A DNA stretch of 64,000 nt from Adiantum capillus-veneris (lineage: Eukaryota; Streptophyta; Polypodiopsida; Polypodiales; Pteridaceae), in contig CM043952.1 in the NCBI GenBank assembly GCA_014529385.2, positions 61,582,119 through 61,646,118 on the forward strand, written 5' to 3'. Every line of letters begins with the position of its first letter. Positions within the stretch are counted from its first letter, which is position 1. A program made the translations under genes and the position numbers. Of the stretch, positions 22,971 through 35,650 are shown piece after piece. The notes beneath the pieces were generated by a model. It did not search any database. It worked only from the letters and a program-made list of their open reading frames with translations, and was not told the DNA's origin.

Positions 22971-23374
22971 CCTTTGTGACTATTCTTCATACAACGAAAG
23001 CATTCAATGTTCTTCTAATCCAAAGACTTACTATGATCTTTACAAAATGTATCGCATTCATGAGACCACCTCCTAAATTTCTTTCTACCTCAAGCAACAC
23101 TAAGGGTAGAACCTTGCTTGCCTTGATCCACAAACTTCTATTTAATTTCTTCAAAAAGCAAACTACTAACTATGTCATCAAACTTTAGGGTACCGCTAAT
23201 AGGCGTAGAATAACTAATAGTCGTAACATAAGTATCCCATGACTTAGCATAGGGGCCTGTGAGAGTTGAGAGAGACAAGAGAGAAGAGAGCTCAAGCTCT
23301 TGCAAGCACACATACACAAAAAGAAGAGAGGACACATAAAGATGGAAGTTGTCAATCTTTTTCTTCTTCTTCAC
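22900..23374 (-). pseudogene. copia gag fragment (UBN2 type plus zinc knuckle)
   Basis: The minus strand reads SWDTYVTTISYSTPISGTL and FDDIVSSLLFEEIK, the characteristic middle of copia gag. It then reads GSTLSVA (stop) GRKKF and IECFRCMKNSHKG, a degraded zinc knuckle. Several stops are present. The right side is cut by the chromovirus insertion at 23397. Its boundary with the LINE relic near 22900-22970 cannot be placed exactly. Confidence 0.7.
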
Positions 23375-23396
23375 TACAAGAATAAAAAGTAAGAGC

Positions 23397-25022
23397 TGTA
23401 ATGGAATTGGCCTATTTAACTTGAGAGTAGCGGAAATTAATGAGAGTACTTTTGAGAAATAACTTGGTGAGCATAACGGGTGAACATAATTGAAGATAGC
23501 AACATAATCATAGCAATTAGTTAACTTGGCATGAACAATACTTTTTGCAAGAGAGAGAATTTAGAGAACATGACAACAGTTGAGGACCGGATTTATGTGG
23601 AGCCGGTCCCCCCTCCAATAGGCATTTGTATTATGATTTCTCCCATTAAGAGAGACTTGTTACAATACAGTCTTTGTGTTCTTTGTGACCTAGGTGATGC
23701 AATGAAGATGGAAAGCTTCATGCATCACAAACATAACATAAACTTGAAGAAAGATTTAACTATCCCAAGCCTCAGTCCCAAGACCTCAAACACCTTCGAA
23801 GGTGGAGAGAGCTAGCAGGGAATGAGGGTAGGGAAAAGGAAGAAGAAACATTTCGTAGGAGAAAGAATTAGTTCCTCACTTATCATACTCTTGTTGCTAG
23901 CATACATAATAGCATAGTAATGAAGGAGAAGGATATGGCAAGCTTAAGCATTGAAGCATGGGTCTTGGTTGGATTTGCACTCCATAGCCAAGAGTGTTGG
24001 TGTAGGCTCTCAACCTCTACTTGCTTGGAGAAGGAGAGGGAGCTCTTGCACTTTGCATAGCACACAATGAGAGTGTTTGTGAGTGTGTGTGGGTGAGTAT
24101 ACCCCCTAAGCACCCCCCTAGCTTGCTTGGGTCGACCCCCCCTTGTAGCTCATGCTTGAAGCTCATTGGACCCCTCCAGGCCTAGCCAATCACAAGCAGG
24201 AGCCATTACAAGCAACATGGGTAGCCTTGGGACAAGTGTCCCCCTTTCCCCTTTGAGAGAGAGGACTTGATAAATGCAAAATCAATTAATTAAATATCCT
24301 AAATTATCATTGGACCCCTTGGGTGGCCAACCAATAGGCTTCAGGCACACCATGAGGGCAACATGAGGAGGAACTTGACAAGTGTCCTTGCTGCCTCTTC
24401 AAGCTGGGGCTTCCCTTGTGTGTGTGTGTGTTCTCTCTCATCCCCCTCCCTTGTAGGCTCGCCCCCCTCCTTGTAGGGATCTTTTTGACTTTGGATGAGC
24501 AAGCCCCTTAGTCATCAAGCATGACTAAGCACTTGAAGTAGGGGGTGTTCCCACAAGCATCTCAGGCAAGCTTCTCAAGGCACCTCAAGCACCTTAATCA
24601 TGCACCAAGTCAAGCACCTCAAGCATGGAGCCAGTCAAGCACCTCAAGCATCTTAATCAAGCACCTCAAGCATGACAAGCACCTCAAGTAGGACAAGCAC
24701 CTCAAGCACGACAAGCACCTCGAGCTTGGGCCGGGTTCCCACCTCAAGCTCAGCCCTAGCTTACCTAAGGTCAAAGGACTTTTACACACATTATTGGAGG
24801 TCTTCAATGAAGCTAACCCTAAGGTCTTATGCTCCATTGGTTAGCCTGGCTCTTGATAGACCATCTCCCATTTGGGCCCCTTTACTATTGGCCTCGTGTT
24901 GAGATAGATCTATAAGCACATATCTATATCTTAACACTTGTTCCCGTTTATTCTCCCACATTAAGTGATCAATTTAATATGAGAAAATCATTTGGGTTGG
25001 TTAGATATTAGATTTTATGACA
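23397..25022 (-). repeat. chromovirus 3' LTR
   Basis: 1626 bp. It contains a CAAGCACCTCAAG-type minisatellite (about 24560-24725) with more units than the other LTR. Confidence 0.95.
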
Positions 25023-25388
25023 TTACCTCTCTCTTGAAATCATAGTCGTCCTCGACTATGAGGTAGAAGAGATAAAGCCTTAGTCATTAGTCAATCGTAC
25101 TTAGCGGGTAGAGGATCCCTTTTTTACCGTACGACATCTTTCCAAGATGGATGACTAATCCATTTGGTGCTTGGGAGACATAGCTGCCGCAAGCATGTCT
25201 GCTCTTTAGTCCATTTCATTCTCCCAAAGTAGAGTGACAAATTCTACTTGGTGTTTGAGAGACGTCGTCATCACAAACATGATTCTAAGCATGCATACTA
25301 GTTAAATTTGTGCACAATTAAAAAGAGGACTAGTCTTATAAGACAAAAACATGAGTCATTTAAAAATAAATAAAAATTGTACATTTGC

Positions 25389-26932
25389 TTACTCTAATGT
25401 AGCATTGTAAGCATTGACAAGGTTCATACTATCCTTAAGTTGTACTCCTTGCATCCATCTAGCATCTTCAAAAGGATAATTTTTGAACTTAATAAGATAC
25501 CGTCGGATTATCTTACCATGTCATAGTACCTTGTCTTTATGCCGAAGGACAGCTTCGGGTTGTAGCACCTCTTCTTGGTCTTCAACTTCGGGAGGGTCTT
25601 CAATAATTGGTTCAGTTGGTGGCTCTCCTTTGTAGGGCTTAAGTAGGCTTACATGAAAGGCATTGTGTATAAGCCAATGGTTGGGCAACTTGAGTTGATA
25701 AGCCATCTCATTGATGGGCTTCAAGATTTGGAAAGGACCATAGTATCTTTTTGCTAGTTTAGCATAATACTTTTGATGGCCCGTAGGATTTTTGCCCGTC
25801 GTTTGCCTTAATCGAGCCTTAGGAAACTTGAGTAAGACCCAATCATTTTCTTTGAACATTAAGGCTCTTCTGTGCTTATCAGCAACAGCTTTTTGCCTTT
25901 GTTGAGAGATGACTATAGCCTCCCTAATCTTTTGAAAAGATTCTTGTAGGTCACGGCTATACTCATCGGCGGCGAAGATCTTCCCATGTACTTTGAGTAG
26001 CAAGGGACTTTTAGGTCTTCCCTCAATGATCTCGAAAGGTGCTTTTCCCGTAGAAGTATGTACAGTATTATTGTAGGCATACTCTACAAGAGGTAAGTAC
26101 TTTTCCCATTGTGAGCGTTGATCTACTTCGGTAACATAAGTCTTGAGTAGATCGAGTATCGTAAGATTGGCTATCTCACTTTGGCCATCCGTTTGTGGGT
26201 GATAGGCCGAAGAGAAATTCAATCTTGTTCCTAGATTTTCAAAGAGACCTTTCCAGAAATTGCTGGTCATTCTAGGATCTCTATCTGACACGATGGATGT
26301 GGGTAATCCATGGTGCTTGAAAATCTGAGATATGAAGAGAGTTGCCATTTGGTGTGCCTTAATAGTCTTTTTGACAGGAATAAAATGTGCTTGCTTGCTA
26401 AACCTGTCGACTATTGTCCATATTCCTGTATTCCCATTGATAGACTTGGGTAATCCAAAGATGAAATCCATGGATATACTCTCCCATGGTGAATTTGGAA
26501 TAGGCAATGGCTGGAGTAATCTAGGTTGCTTCCCTCTATCATACTTGGTCTTTTGGCATACTACACATTTTGAAACATACTCTTGTATGTCCACTTTCAT
26601 GGTAGGCCAATAGAAATACGTCTCTACTCCTCCGAGAGTAGGTTGAATACCTCTATGCCCTGCATATGGAGGAGCATGGGATTCATACATAACCTTCTCA
26701 CGAAGGGAATGGGTAACACATAGCCTATTTCCGTGGAGAAGATAACCATCCTACAAGGTGAATGGTTCTTCTTTCTTCCCCAAAGCAAGGGCTGACATTA
26801 TGTCTCTAAAGTCAGGGTCAGTAGCATACTCATCTATCATAGAGGATAGATCATTGTGAGTAGCTATAGACACCGCATTAACTTTTGGTCGTCGTGAAAG
26901 TGCATCGGCAACCTGATTGTGCTTACCAGCTA
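25389..26932 (-). pseudogene. chromovirus integrase and chromodomain (3' part of pol)
   Basis: The host frame resumes beyond the nested element with AGKHNQVADALSRRPK. It continues through the H2C2 zinc-binding region (HAPPYAGHRG, CVVCQK), the integrase core with the DDE residues (SMDFIFGLP, SDRDPRMTSNFW, YHPQTDGQSE), and the GPF/Y-type module YYGPFQ. After an in-frame TGA (25521-25523) the same frame reads IRRYLIKFKNYPFEDARWM and ends at 25389. That is a chromodomain of the kind chromoviruses use to target chromatin marks. A TAG at 26751-26753 also interrupts the frame. Both stops are one C-to-T change from Arg or Gln codons. Confidence 0.92.
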
Positions 26933-27186
26933 TGCATTAGGAAAAATATGAACCCTCTAGGGGCCCTTTGGGATTAAGGTTAATTAGAGGTCAGCCAATA
27001 GGAAGAGGGTTGTGGACACACTCTATACCCTCAAAAAAGTAGGGGGACAAGGTAGCCTTACACCTCTTAATTGTCTCTTACCTAGTGAGAAGGTAAGGGA
27101 GGTGGCTAGGGGAAAGAGGGGGGGGGGGGGGGGGGACCACTTTGACCTCTTTTCCCCCACTTTTTGGCCCGGATTTAAAAATACAC

Positions 27187-27275
27187 TAAAAATTTCAAAT
27201 TTTCAAAAAATTTCAAATTTTCAAAAAATTTCAAATTTTCAAAAAATTTCAAATTTTCAAAAAATTTCAAATTTT
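27187..27275 (+). repeat. 18-bp minisatellite, about 5 copies
   Basis: A unit close to AAAAAATTTCAAATTTTC is repeated five times with almost no variation, about 250 bp inside the left end of the nested element. Confidence 0.95.
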
Positions 27276-29119
27276 AAGTTTTCCCTCCTTAAAAGGTCCC
27301 CAAACCTATTTCATGGTCAAAAAAGTATTTTTGACCTTCAAAAGTTAAAAACGTGCACTAAAAAATCCAAAAAATTGATTTTTTTAAAAAACAAATTAAA
27401 ACATTATTTTCACCCTCCAAAGTCTTTCCAAACCTATTCTATAGCTAAAAAATGTTTTTCTCTCTCTACAAACCTTTTTCCAAGCTCTCCATTGCTGCAA
27501 CAACCACATGCACCCCCTATAGTCCATCATTATCTCTCTGCTAGCTTTCTCCCACCTCCATTGTAGCACCAAGCAAGCTCCTCCTCCATCTCTTCCCTTT
27601 ACCCACCACATAGTTTCACACCAAGCTAGCTCCTCTCCCTTCTCTCATCTCCATTACAACATGAAACAAGATTCTACTCCTTCTACTTTCATTCACTCAC
27701 ACTACATGGAAACCTCTACTCCCGAAGGTGGCAAAAGTATGAGCTCACATGAGTTGCATACCACAACAATAGGAGGTGTGAATATCGCGTGGGCATTGCA
27801 AGGGTTCATCTCCAACATAAAGATATAATGGTAAGAAAACTACCCTTGTAGCTTACATTCAGAGCTTAACATCATCTCCATCTTTAAGTTTATCATGCTG
27901 GAGAGAATTAACCTCTTTATGGATTTCAATGTTTAGGCTTCACACCTCATAACACTGGGTGGTGCTATTTTGTTGATGACTTTGGTGCGCCATCTATAGT
28001 TGTGTAGCATGTGATTTGAGTCTCACAATGTAAGTAAGTTGTGTTATCTATGGAGAGTCGTCAAAGATTTTTCTTGTAATTTATTCTTCGTATAATTGTC
28101 ATTAGATAATTGGAATGATATCATTTTGTACTTTATAACTTTGTGCTCACATAATCTTTTGTTTACTTACAGATTCAACTTGTTTTAAGAGGACATGAGC
28201 AAGCAACCATGTGCAGAGATGGAAATCACTCTATTTTTGTTCCTTGAGGAATCTTTCACTACCATGTTAAAAGATTTTGATAAGAATAGTAGGTGTTTTT
28301 TAGAATTTTGAACCAATAGGGACTCTCTAGGAGCTCTCATAGAAGCCATCCATATAGTACTACTATCTTCCCTAGTGTCATAGACACACAAATACTCAAG
28401 TGTATATGAATCTCTAGATGAGGAAGACAAATACTTGTAAGATAAGCCTAACAACAACAACATTGTCTCCATTTGTAATTATTTTTCATGAGGCTGGATT
28501 CCTCTATAAATGTAATATAAATATGTTTTTTTGTTAAATGGTGTCGCATTGAGTGAGAGTATTTAATTTAGATTACTGAAGTTTCATACAGATCTGAGAA
28601 ATATTGTTTACTTTTATGGATATTTTGATTTGCCTGTGCGATGATTCAAGTCGCAAGTCTTAATCACTCCACCTTGAAGAAATTCAAGCAATATTTTGAT
28701 TTCAGTTTAATCATTAATGGTTATTCTTATTAAAGTGGATCATAAACTTTGTCAAGATGTCCTCATTTGGGGATGTTGAATATATATCATTAGCAATGTT
28801 TCACAAGAACACTAGGTGGACACAAGGAAGTAAAAATTGGCTCCTTGTTTGGTCGATTTCTAGTGTTTAATGTTTAGTGCACAGGATTTGTGGGGCCGTT
28901 GACATGGGGAGTTCACTAAAGTATATGTAACATAGCACATGTGTTCAACAGAAGGGATTTTATATTCTTGTAAAGTTACAGAAACATGTGTAGATAAGGC
29001 CTATAAGGGGTACTTTTAATCCATTCTAGTGAACGCACATGATATAGGAAAATTTTACATAGTGAATGCTCCGGACCTTTGAACACAAAGAAAGGGGGGG
29101 GAGCTCTAATTACATCTGA
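27276..29119. other. interior of nested element, no gene seen
   Basis: AT-rich sequence with short frames only. None resembles a transposase or a known captured gene. Confidence 0.45.
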
Positions 29120-29905
29120 GTGAAAAGAAGTGGAATTTGTACTGTCATGTTACATAAAGATTTGCTTTCACTTAATCTAAAAAAAAATTGGTATCCTGGG
29201 TGCAGACAAGGTCATATAATGCAAAAAAAGGGGTGGCCACAAGCGCGCGTAGTAAGCCATCCAAAACTGCTGGATGGGCCATATGTGGGCCCTTGTGGCC
29301 ACCCTTTTTTGTATAATTAGGCTATTGCTGCACTCCAGAACCCTGGAAAAGATGAGATGAACCTAAAATTGAACTTTTCAAGCACATCATGCCTTCCTTC
29401 AACTCAACTTACTAGTTCCCTGCACCAAAAGGGCAAATCACATTGGACAGTATAAAAATCTAGTCTCATGCTGCATAAACATCTGGTTTCATCAAATATT
29501 AACATTCTTGCTATTATAAGGGGCAGACAAGGCCATATAATGCAAAAAAAAGGGTGGCCACAAGGGTGCGCAGGTGAGCCATCCAAAACTGTTGGATGGG
29601 CCATCTGCGCGCCCTTGTGGCCACCCTTTTTTTTGGATAATTAGGCTATTGTTGCACTCCAGGACCTTGAAAAAGGTGAGATGAATGTAAAATTTAACTT
29701 TTCAAGCACATTATGCCTTCCTTCAACTCAACTTACTAGTTCTCTGTACCAAAAGGCCAAATCACATTGGTTAATATAAAAATCTAGTCTCATGCTACAT
29801 AAGCATCTGGTTTCATCAGCTATTAACATTTTTGCTATCCTAAGGGGCAAACAAAGCTAGAAAATGCAAAAAAAAGGGTGGCCACAAGGGCGCGCAGATG
29901 AGCCC
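29120..29905 (+). repeat. ~322-bp tandem array with long hairpins, about 2.4 copies
   Basis: Equivalent points recur at 29202, 29523 and 29847. Each full unit carries an inverted repeat, GGGTGGCCACAAGGG...CCCTTGTGGCCACCC with A/T runs outside: 29223-29310 and 29544-29633. In the second copy the arms pair almost completely for about 40 bp around the loop AACTG. The third copy is cut after one arm. Confidence 0.9.
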
Positions 29906-31354
29906 TGGGCTTGTCTCACATGAATTTGTTCATCTCATCGCGTTCTTCGTCCATCATGTGATGAGAAAAAATCATATCTTGCTCGCATTCTCCAAAAATC
30001 AATGTGCAAGTTGACAATTTATTTAAAAATGATGTAAAACATACATTTTTTACTTTTTTCTTAATCTACGGGCTCCAACAAGCATTAAAACCATGGAATC
30101 TGAAAATACTGAAAGAACCATTGTTTTTTATTGTGTTAAGGACTATATTTCCTACATACAAAACTTTCCCAAAATCTCGCCCTAACACCTTCAAAAGTGG
30201 CTTCCAAGGAGTGTACTCGATCAAAATTTGAAACTGAAGAAAAACAATCAGAATGAACTCTTAGACTGTGTATAAACTTTAGAATAACCAAAATTTCCTT
30301 CAAAAAAAAGTTATGCTAAAAATTTGAAAATAGCCCCCCATTGGACTCCCCACAACGATAGAAGTCAAAGGGTTTAAGGAGAGGTATGGTGTCACAAGTG
30401 CATGGTGGGAATCTCATCGAGGTTTATTCCGTCAAGATCTCTTGTACTTTATCATGTCTTCTCATGTACAATCTTACCAAAAAAAAATGATACTTTAAAT
30501 GACTACAAATCTTATTTAACTTATCAAACAATCTAAAATATGGTAGACCAAGAGTGCTCTTACACATCAACAAACAAAAAAGTCCAAACTTCTTCTCATT
30601 AACTTTGATAAACATACATTCGTGAACAACTTCCAAGGGGTAGTGCAGTCATAGTTCTTACATCCATTCCATGACATGGTATGCTCAAGGGGTGACCTAT
30701 CATATAAAAATATCTCTGGTGGGGGTGCCCTCATGTTAGGAAAGGGTGTGCTGCTGATGAAAAGTTGTTATATTGTCCTACTAGGGATCTCTCCATGTTA
30801 GCATAGTGATTTTTGGTGTAGTGGGAGCCACATTGCTTGAGGAGAGCTTTGTGCCACCGTAAAAGCTTCATGTTATGCTAGTTCCTTGAGCCATTCTTGC
30901 ATTAGGATGAGATTACCCACCTCTAATAAGGATGGATTTGAAGCACCTACCTGCAAGATGTAACAAAGAAGGCTGTTTTAGAGGAAAAGTGGTGACACTT
31001 GACCTCTCTAACCTGCACCCACTGTTTCTTGTAATGCCACTGTTTTGAGCTGAAGAGCTTGACATTCGTGCATCCACGAATGCAAAGAAGCACCTGCACC
31101 CATACACAACCAATTGCAATAGCCTAACAAGCCTACTTCTCCCCTCCCAAGATATTGAAGAACCATACACATTCGTTTCACCGACAGTATGACGATCTTG
31201 GGATGACCTCTGCTCACCCTCACGTGCGGCCTTCGTGGCAAACACCGCGGACAAGCAATATGTACACTTTTGTTGTGCGGAGTACATGGTGGTGGAGGGA
31301 TACGATTTGTGATATCCGTGAGCACCATGGCAGTTGTTGCGTGAGGAAGCAAAG
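29906..31354. other. interior of nested element, no gene seen
   Basis: Unassigned. Several overlapping open frames near 31000-31480 on the minus strand are a by-product of the purine-rich repeat that follows and resemble no protein. Confidence 0.4.
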
Positions 31355-31592
31355 AATGAAAAGAAAGAGGGGGGAGGGAGAGGGAGGAACATGGGAGGAG
31401 AGAAGGGGCAGAGGGGGAGAGGGAGAGAGAGGGGAGGAGGAGGAGGAGAGAAGGGGGTAGGGAGGGAGAGGAGAGGAACATGGGAGGAGAGAAGGGGGCA
31501 GAGGGGGGAGAGGGAGAGAGAGGGGAGGAGGAGGAGAGAAGGGGGTAGGGAGGGAGAGGAGAGGGAGAGAGGAGGAAGGACGAGGAGAGAAC
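31355..31592 (+). repeat. purine-rich minisatellite
   Basis: A nearly pure G/A tract with an 89-bp internal period (AACATGGGAGGAG at 31388 and 31477). Such tracts can form triplex or H-DNA. It lies about 400 bp from the right end of the nested element. Confidence 0.88.
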
Positions 31593-31998
31593 AAAGGTTT
31601 TTTTTTTTTTGGGGATTTTTTTTTAAAAAAGTGGACTTTTAGTGTTTGTAGGTTTAAAAAAATGTCAAAAAATGATTTTTTGATGTGTATATATGTTGGG
31701 AGGAAATTTTAAGTCAAAAATAACTTTTTTGAAAAAAAGTCAAATTTAGGCTCTTAGTGACCCACGTTTTTGCTAATGTGGCCACACCCCTTTACTCCCT
31801 TCACTTTCCAAAAGCTAGAGAGAGAAAGTGACCTCTTAGGTCCACATCCTACATGTGTCTAAAAAAAGGCTAGAAAAGTCTACTCAAAACTAGCTTCTTG
31901 AATGTCCTTGTCCCCTTAACCCTACACAACATTAGCCTTAATCACTAAAAATTAGGATTCCTTACAAGGCCCATGCAAGGTTCATATTTCTCCTAATG

Positions 31999-34900
31999 TG
32001 TGAGCAATATGGGAATTAAATTGCGAAAGAAAATTTTTCCACCTCATTTGTTTGTCGGAAAGCTTGGTTTGCGTCATGAAATACTTGAGACTTTGGTGGT
32101 CGGTTCGTAGGATAAATGGAGTCCCCAATAGGTAGTGCTTCCATGTGTCTAGGGCATGTAGAACAACTAAAAGCTCTTTCTCATAAATGCCCAAGACTCG
32201 TTCATCACTATTGAGCCTTCGGCTCTCATATGCTATGGCATGCCCTTCTTGAAGCAAAACCGCTCCAAGGCAATCACCACAAGCATCACATTGGACCTCA
32301 AATGGCTTTGAGAGATCTGGAAGCCCGAGGACTAGTTGGGAAGTAAGCTTCTCTTTGAGTTTTTCAAAAGCATTTTGCTCCTTAGCAGTCCATACAAACT
32401 TAACGTTCTTCTTAGTTAAGTCGTGTAGTGGTCCTGCTACTTGAGAGAATTTTGCTATGAAGCGTCTATAGTATGCACACATACCAATAAAGCTTCTTAG
32501 CTCATGTAGATTTCTTGGGTTAGGCCATGCTTTTATTACCTCTAACTTTGATGGATCCATTTGGATACCATCTTTAGAGATAATATGACCTAGGTATTGA
32601 ATCTCTTGAAGGAAGAATTCGCTTTTCTTTTGGTTAAGATAAAGCTTGTTCTCCCTCAATGCTTGAAAAATCACTTGGAGATGTTGCTTATGTTCCTCCA
32701 AAGACTTGGAGTAGATGATGATATCATCAAAGAACACTCCAGTGAATTTACGATATGGTCTAAAAATTTTCTCCATCAAAGGATTGAACGTAGCTGGTGC
32801 ATTAGTCAAGCCAAAAGGCATGACTAGATATTCATAAAGACCAAACGTTGTGCGAAACGCGGTCTTTAAGATATCTTCATCCACTATCCTTATTTGGTGA
32901 TAGCCACTCTTAAGGTCAATCCTACTGAAGTAGGTAGAGCCTTGTAGCTTATCAAACAGGTCTTCTACCCGAGGTACGAGAAATCTCTTTTTGATAGTGA
33001 TATGGTTTAGTGCTCGATAGTCCACACACATACGGTATGTACCATCTTTCTTTTGCACTAAAAGGACTGGAGAACAAAAGGGAGAGGAACTAGGCCTCAC
33101 AATCCCTTTGTCTACCAACTCTTGTACTTGCCTCATGATCTCCTCTTGTTGAGCTTGTGAGACTCGATAAGGAGGTTTGTTAGGCGGTGAGCTTCCTGGA
33201 AGGAGCTCAATATGATGGTCATCATCCCCTCGTTTTGGAGGTAGGTCCATAGGGATATCATCGATGAACACATCTTGGAATCCTTTTAGAAAAGTAGACA
33301 AGTCTAACTCTTCTTGATTCCTATCATTTACATTTGATGAAACATTATTAGCTTTTAGAGACTCTTTGACAAAAATCATGTACACAGAAACTGAGCTCTT
33401 CATTGACTTATCAAAAGCAAGAGGATTTACAAGTGGAATAGTGCGACCACACTCACTAGCATCTATATACATGTTCTTTCCCCGGTAGGTGAAGTAAATT
33501 CTCCTTTCAGGGAACTTCATGTTGGCAGCCATGCGATCAAACCATGGTGCCCCTAGGATAACATCCTGATGTTGGAGAGGAGAGATGAAGAAATCTTCTT
33601 TGTCAACATAGCTTTGGACATGAAGCCTCAACTTCCCAATCAAGGGAGTAACGGAGGCTTGCTGTCCCTTGAAAGCTGCGTCAGCTATTACCATATCTCC
33701 CATCTCAAAAGCTTGAATGCCCAACTTGGTGGCCAACTCTATTGATATGAAGTTGAGAGTAGAGCCAGGGTCAAACAAGATGAAGGCATCATGCTCTCTT
33801 ACCTTTCCCCAAGCATAGGAGAGTGATGATCCTTTGCAATGAGCATCCTCTTTTGGAGGTTCGATGGTGGAAGCCCTAGGAGTCTCATTGCGAGTATTCT
33901 TTTTGGGGCAAGAACGATAGCCATGTCCTTGCTCCCCACACTTGAAACACTTATGGTCCTTGCAAAAAGCTTCAAGCTCTTCAGGAGAGAGTTTGTTTTT
34001 ACCTTTGTAAACTCCCTTCTCCTTGGACCGATTGTTGTTGTTGTTGTTGGAAGTGCCTTGGGAATTATTTTGAGCATTGGATTTCCCCTTTGCATCATTT
34101 TTATCTTTGTTTTTCATGGGCTTGACATTACGTCTAGCCCCTTGATGGAAATTGATGTGTGAAGCAACCATGGTGTGATGGATTACTTCGGTAATAGTAC
34201 TAGGCCGTTGAGAGTTGATGTATTCGGCCATCTCTTCATGTAATCCCGCACAGAATTGCTGTCTTTGCTCGGCAAAGTCTATCTTTTGAAAGACAGTAGC
34301 TTTGAGATGTAAATCCCAAAACTTGTCTACATACTTGTTGATAGACTCATGAGAGAGAAGCTTCAAGCCGCGCCATTCGGTAAGAAATTTATCTTTAGTA
34401 TCGCTTGGAAGAAATTGCTTCATGATGGAAACTCGTAGAGTTTTCCATGTCTTTGGGGCTTCTCCATTGCCACGAAGGCTAGCCCACCATTGACGAGCTG
34501 ATTTTTGGAAGTGCATAGCTACATGGCGTAGCTTGGAGGACTCTATAAAGCCCTCGTCCCCAAAGGCCGCATCAAATTGCTGGATGAAGGCCAACACTTT
34601 GTCGGTAGCACCAAAGGTGCCATCGTAGGTGAGAAAAGAGATACTCTTTCCTCCCTCCTTGAACTTCTTTAGCTTTTGTGACCTTCGCACGGCAGGAAAT
34701 GATTTGCGATGTCCTCCCCTCTTGTATTCTCTAGGAGAATAGTCATAACTTTCATCGGAAGAGGAGGAAGGTGAAGAAGAAGGAGAAGAGGGTAACCTCT
34801 TCCTAGCCCTTTTCTTCCTTTGTTTCCTCTCTTGCCTTTCAGAGTGATGAGGAGAAGGACTATAGGTTGCTCTTTTCTTCTTGGGAGGAGTAGGCGATCG

Positions 34901-35236
34901 TCTAGACCGCCGTCTTCGTGGAGCCACATCTTCAGAAGAACTTAGACTTTCATTGCTTTCTTTCTCTTTGGATTCCTCCTCTCGAATGGGAGAGAGTCTT
35001 CTTTTGGGGGTCTCTTCAAGAGGCCTCCTAAGCTCTCTCTCCTCTGGGAGAGGAAGGGAAATTCCATAAGCACGAAGTTGTTGAGTAACTTCGGCTTACA
35101 AAGCATGGTTGCCCATAGCTCGCTGCAACCTAGTGACGAGATAATTCACAAACATGGGAGCTTCATCATTAGCACCTTCATGTGCAAAATCAAAGCTATC
35201 AATGTTCATTCTACTCTCTTGATTATTGTCAGCCAT
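31999..35236 (-). pseudogene. chromovirus gag-protease-RT-RNase H
   Basis: One frame runs from ATG at 35236 (MADNNQES) to the nested element, broken only by TAA at 35096-35098 (codon 47). From ATG 34927 it is open for 981 codons, the last few of them inside the insert. In order: a Ser/Arg/Lys-rich segment (RKRLPSSPSSSPSSSS), the gag domain (ARQWWASLRG, about 34500), zinc knuckle CFKCGEQGHGYRSC (about 33930), protease FDPGST (about 33775, Pro in place of the usual Ser/Thr after Asp), RT with YRMCVDYRALN and FFDDIIIYS (Asp-Asp at about 32722-32727), and RNase H (QCDACGDCLGAVL, YEKELLVV, LRTDHQSLKYF). It would replicate and package the element's RNA. The early stop probably blocks normal gag unless translation restarts downstream. 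Confidence 0.93.
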
Positions 35237-35632
35237 GTTAACAAAATTTATGTTTATACTTAGTGTATGCTTTGGCAATTCAAAACCTTAGTTGCCACTC
35301 CTCTTAGCCTTTGAAAATCGGCTCTTAAGTATCTACACCCACGGCTCAAAGTAGTTAATTATAGAGAGTAGAGGAGTAGGTCTAACATAGCAGAGTTGTC
35401 AAGGGCTAGCTACTTTCGGACTTCTTATGGCTCAATAATGGTAAAGCCGTAGGCAAGTCTAAAAAGACTCCATTATTAAGTCCAAAGCTCCCGAGGTGTG
35501 CGCCATCCCCCACATAGTGGCCTTAACAAAACCGATATTAGATCCCAGTTCCACTTACCCTATTATAATTAACAACATCAACCATTTATAGGCTACTTAA
35601 GGACCTCTCTTCTTAAGCAAGAAAAGAGAAAC

Positions 35633-35650
35633 CAAATGCTATGATACCAA
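35633..35650 (-). promoter_or_regulatory. chromovirus primer binding site
   Basis: TTGGTATCATAGCATTTG in element sense sits directly inside the 5' LTR. It resembles the Met-tRNA site with one change (CATAGC for CAGAGC). Confidence 0.85.

Larger units (their letters stand above)
26935..31998. mobile_element. unclassified TIR element nested in the chromovirus pol
   Basis: The ends are inverted copies of CATTAGGARAAATATGAACC: 19 of the first 20 bases match, with weaker similarity to about base 35. Deleting 26935-31998 and one copy of the flanking TG restores the chromovirus frame as HIAH-IAGKHNQVADAL, which fixes the boundaries. The flanking duplication appears to be only TG (26933-26934 and 31999-32000), or a 3-bp one with a mismatch. 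No transposase is readable. Content: an 18-bp minisatellite, a G run (27117-27135), a ~322-bp tandem array with long hairpins, and a purine-rich minisatellite. A TIR plus subterminal repeats recalls CACTA-type elements, but the end reads CATTA, not CACTA. It is probably a non-autonomous DNA element, family unknown. Confidence 0.75.

Noticed and set aside
27012..27566. A 184-codon frame inside the nested element
   Set aside because: Its centre is the 18-bp minisatellite translated as a repeated ISNFQK-like unit, and the rest has no family resemblance.
29120..29905. The hairpin array as a CRISPR array
   Set aside because: The repeat unit is about 322 bp with no short regular spacers or cas genes, and the context is a plant transposon.
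30913..31594. Several long minus-strand frames rich in Ser, Pro and Leu
   Set aside because: They arise from the purine/pyrimidine-biased minisatellite and overlap in three frames with no conserved motif.
26933..32000. The TG flanks of the nested TIR element read as a Tc1/mariner-type 2-bp duplication
   Set aside because: That superfamily duplicates TA, not TG, and no matching transposase or TIR is present. The class is left open.
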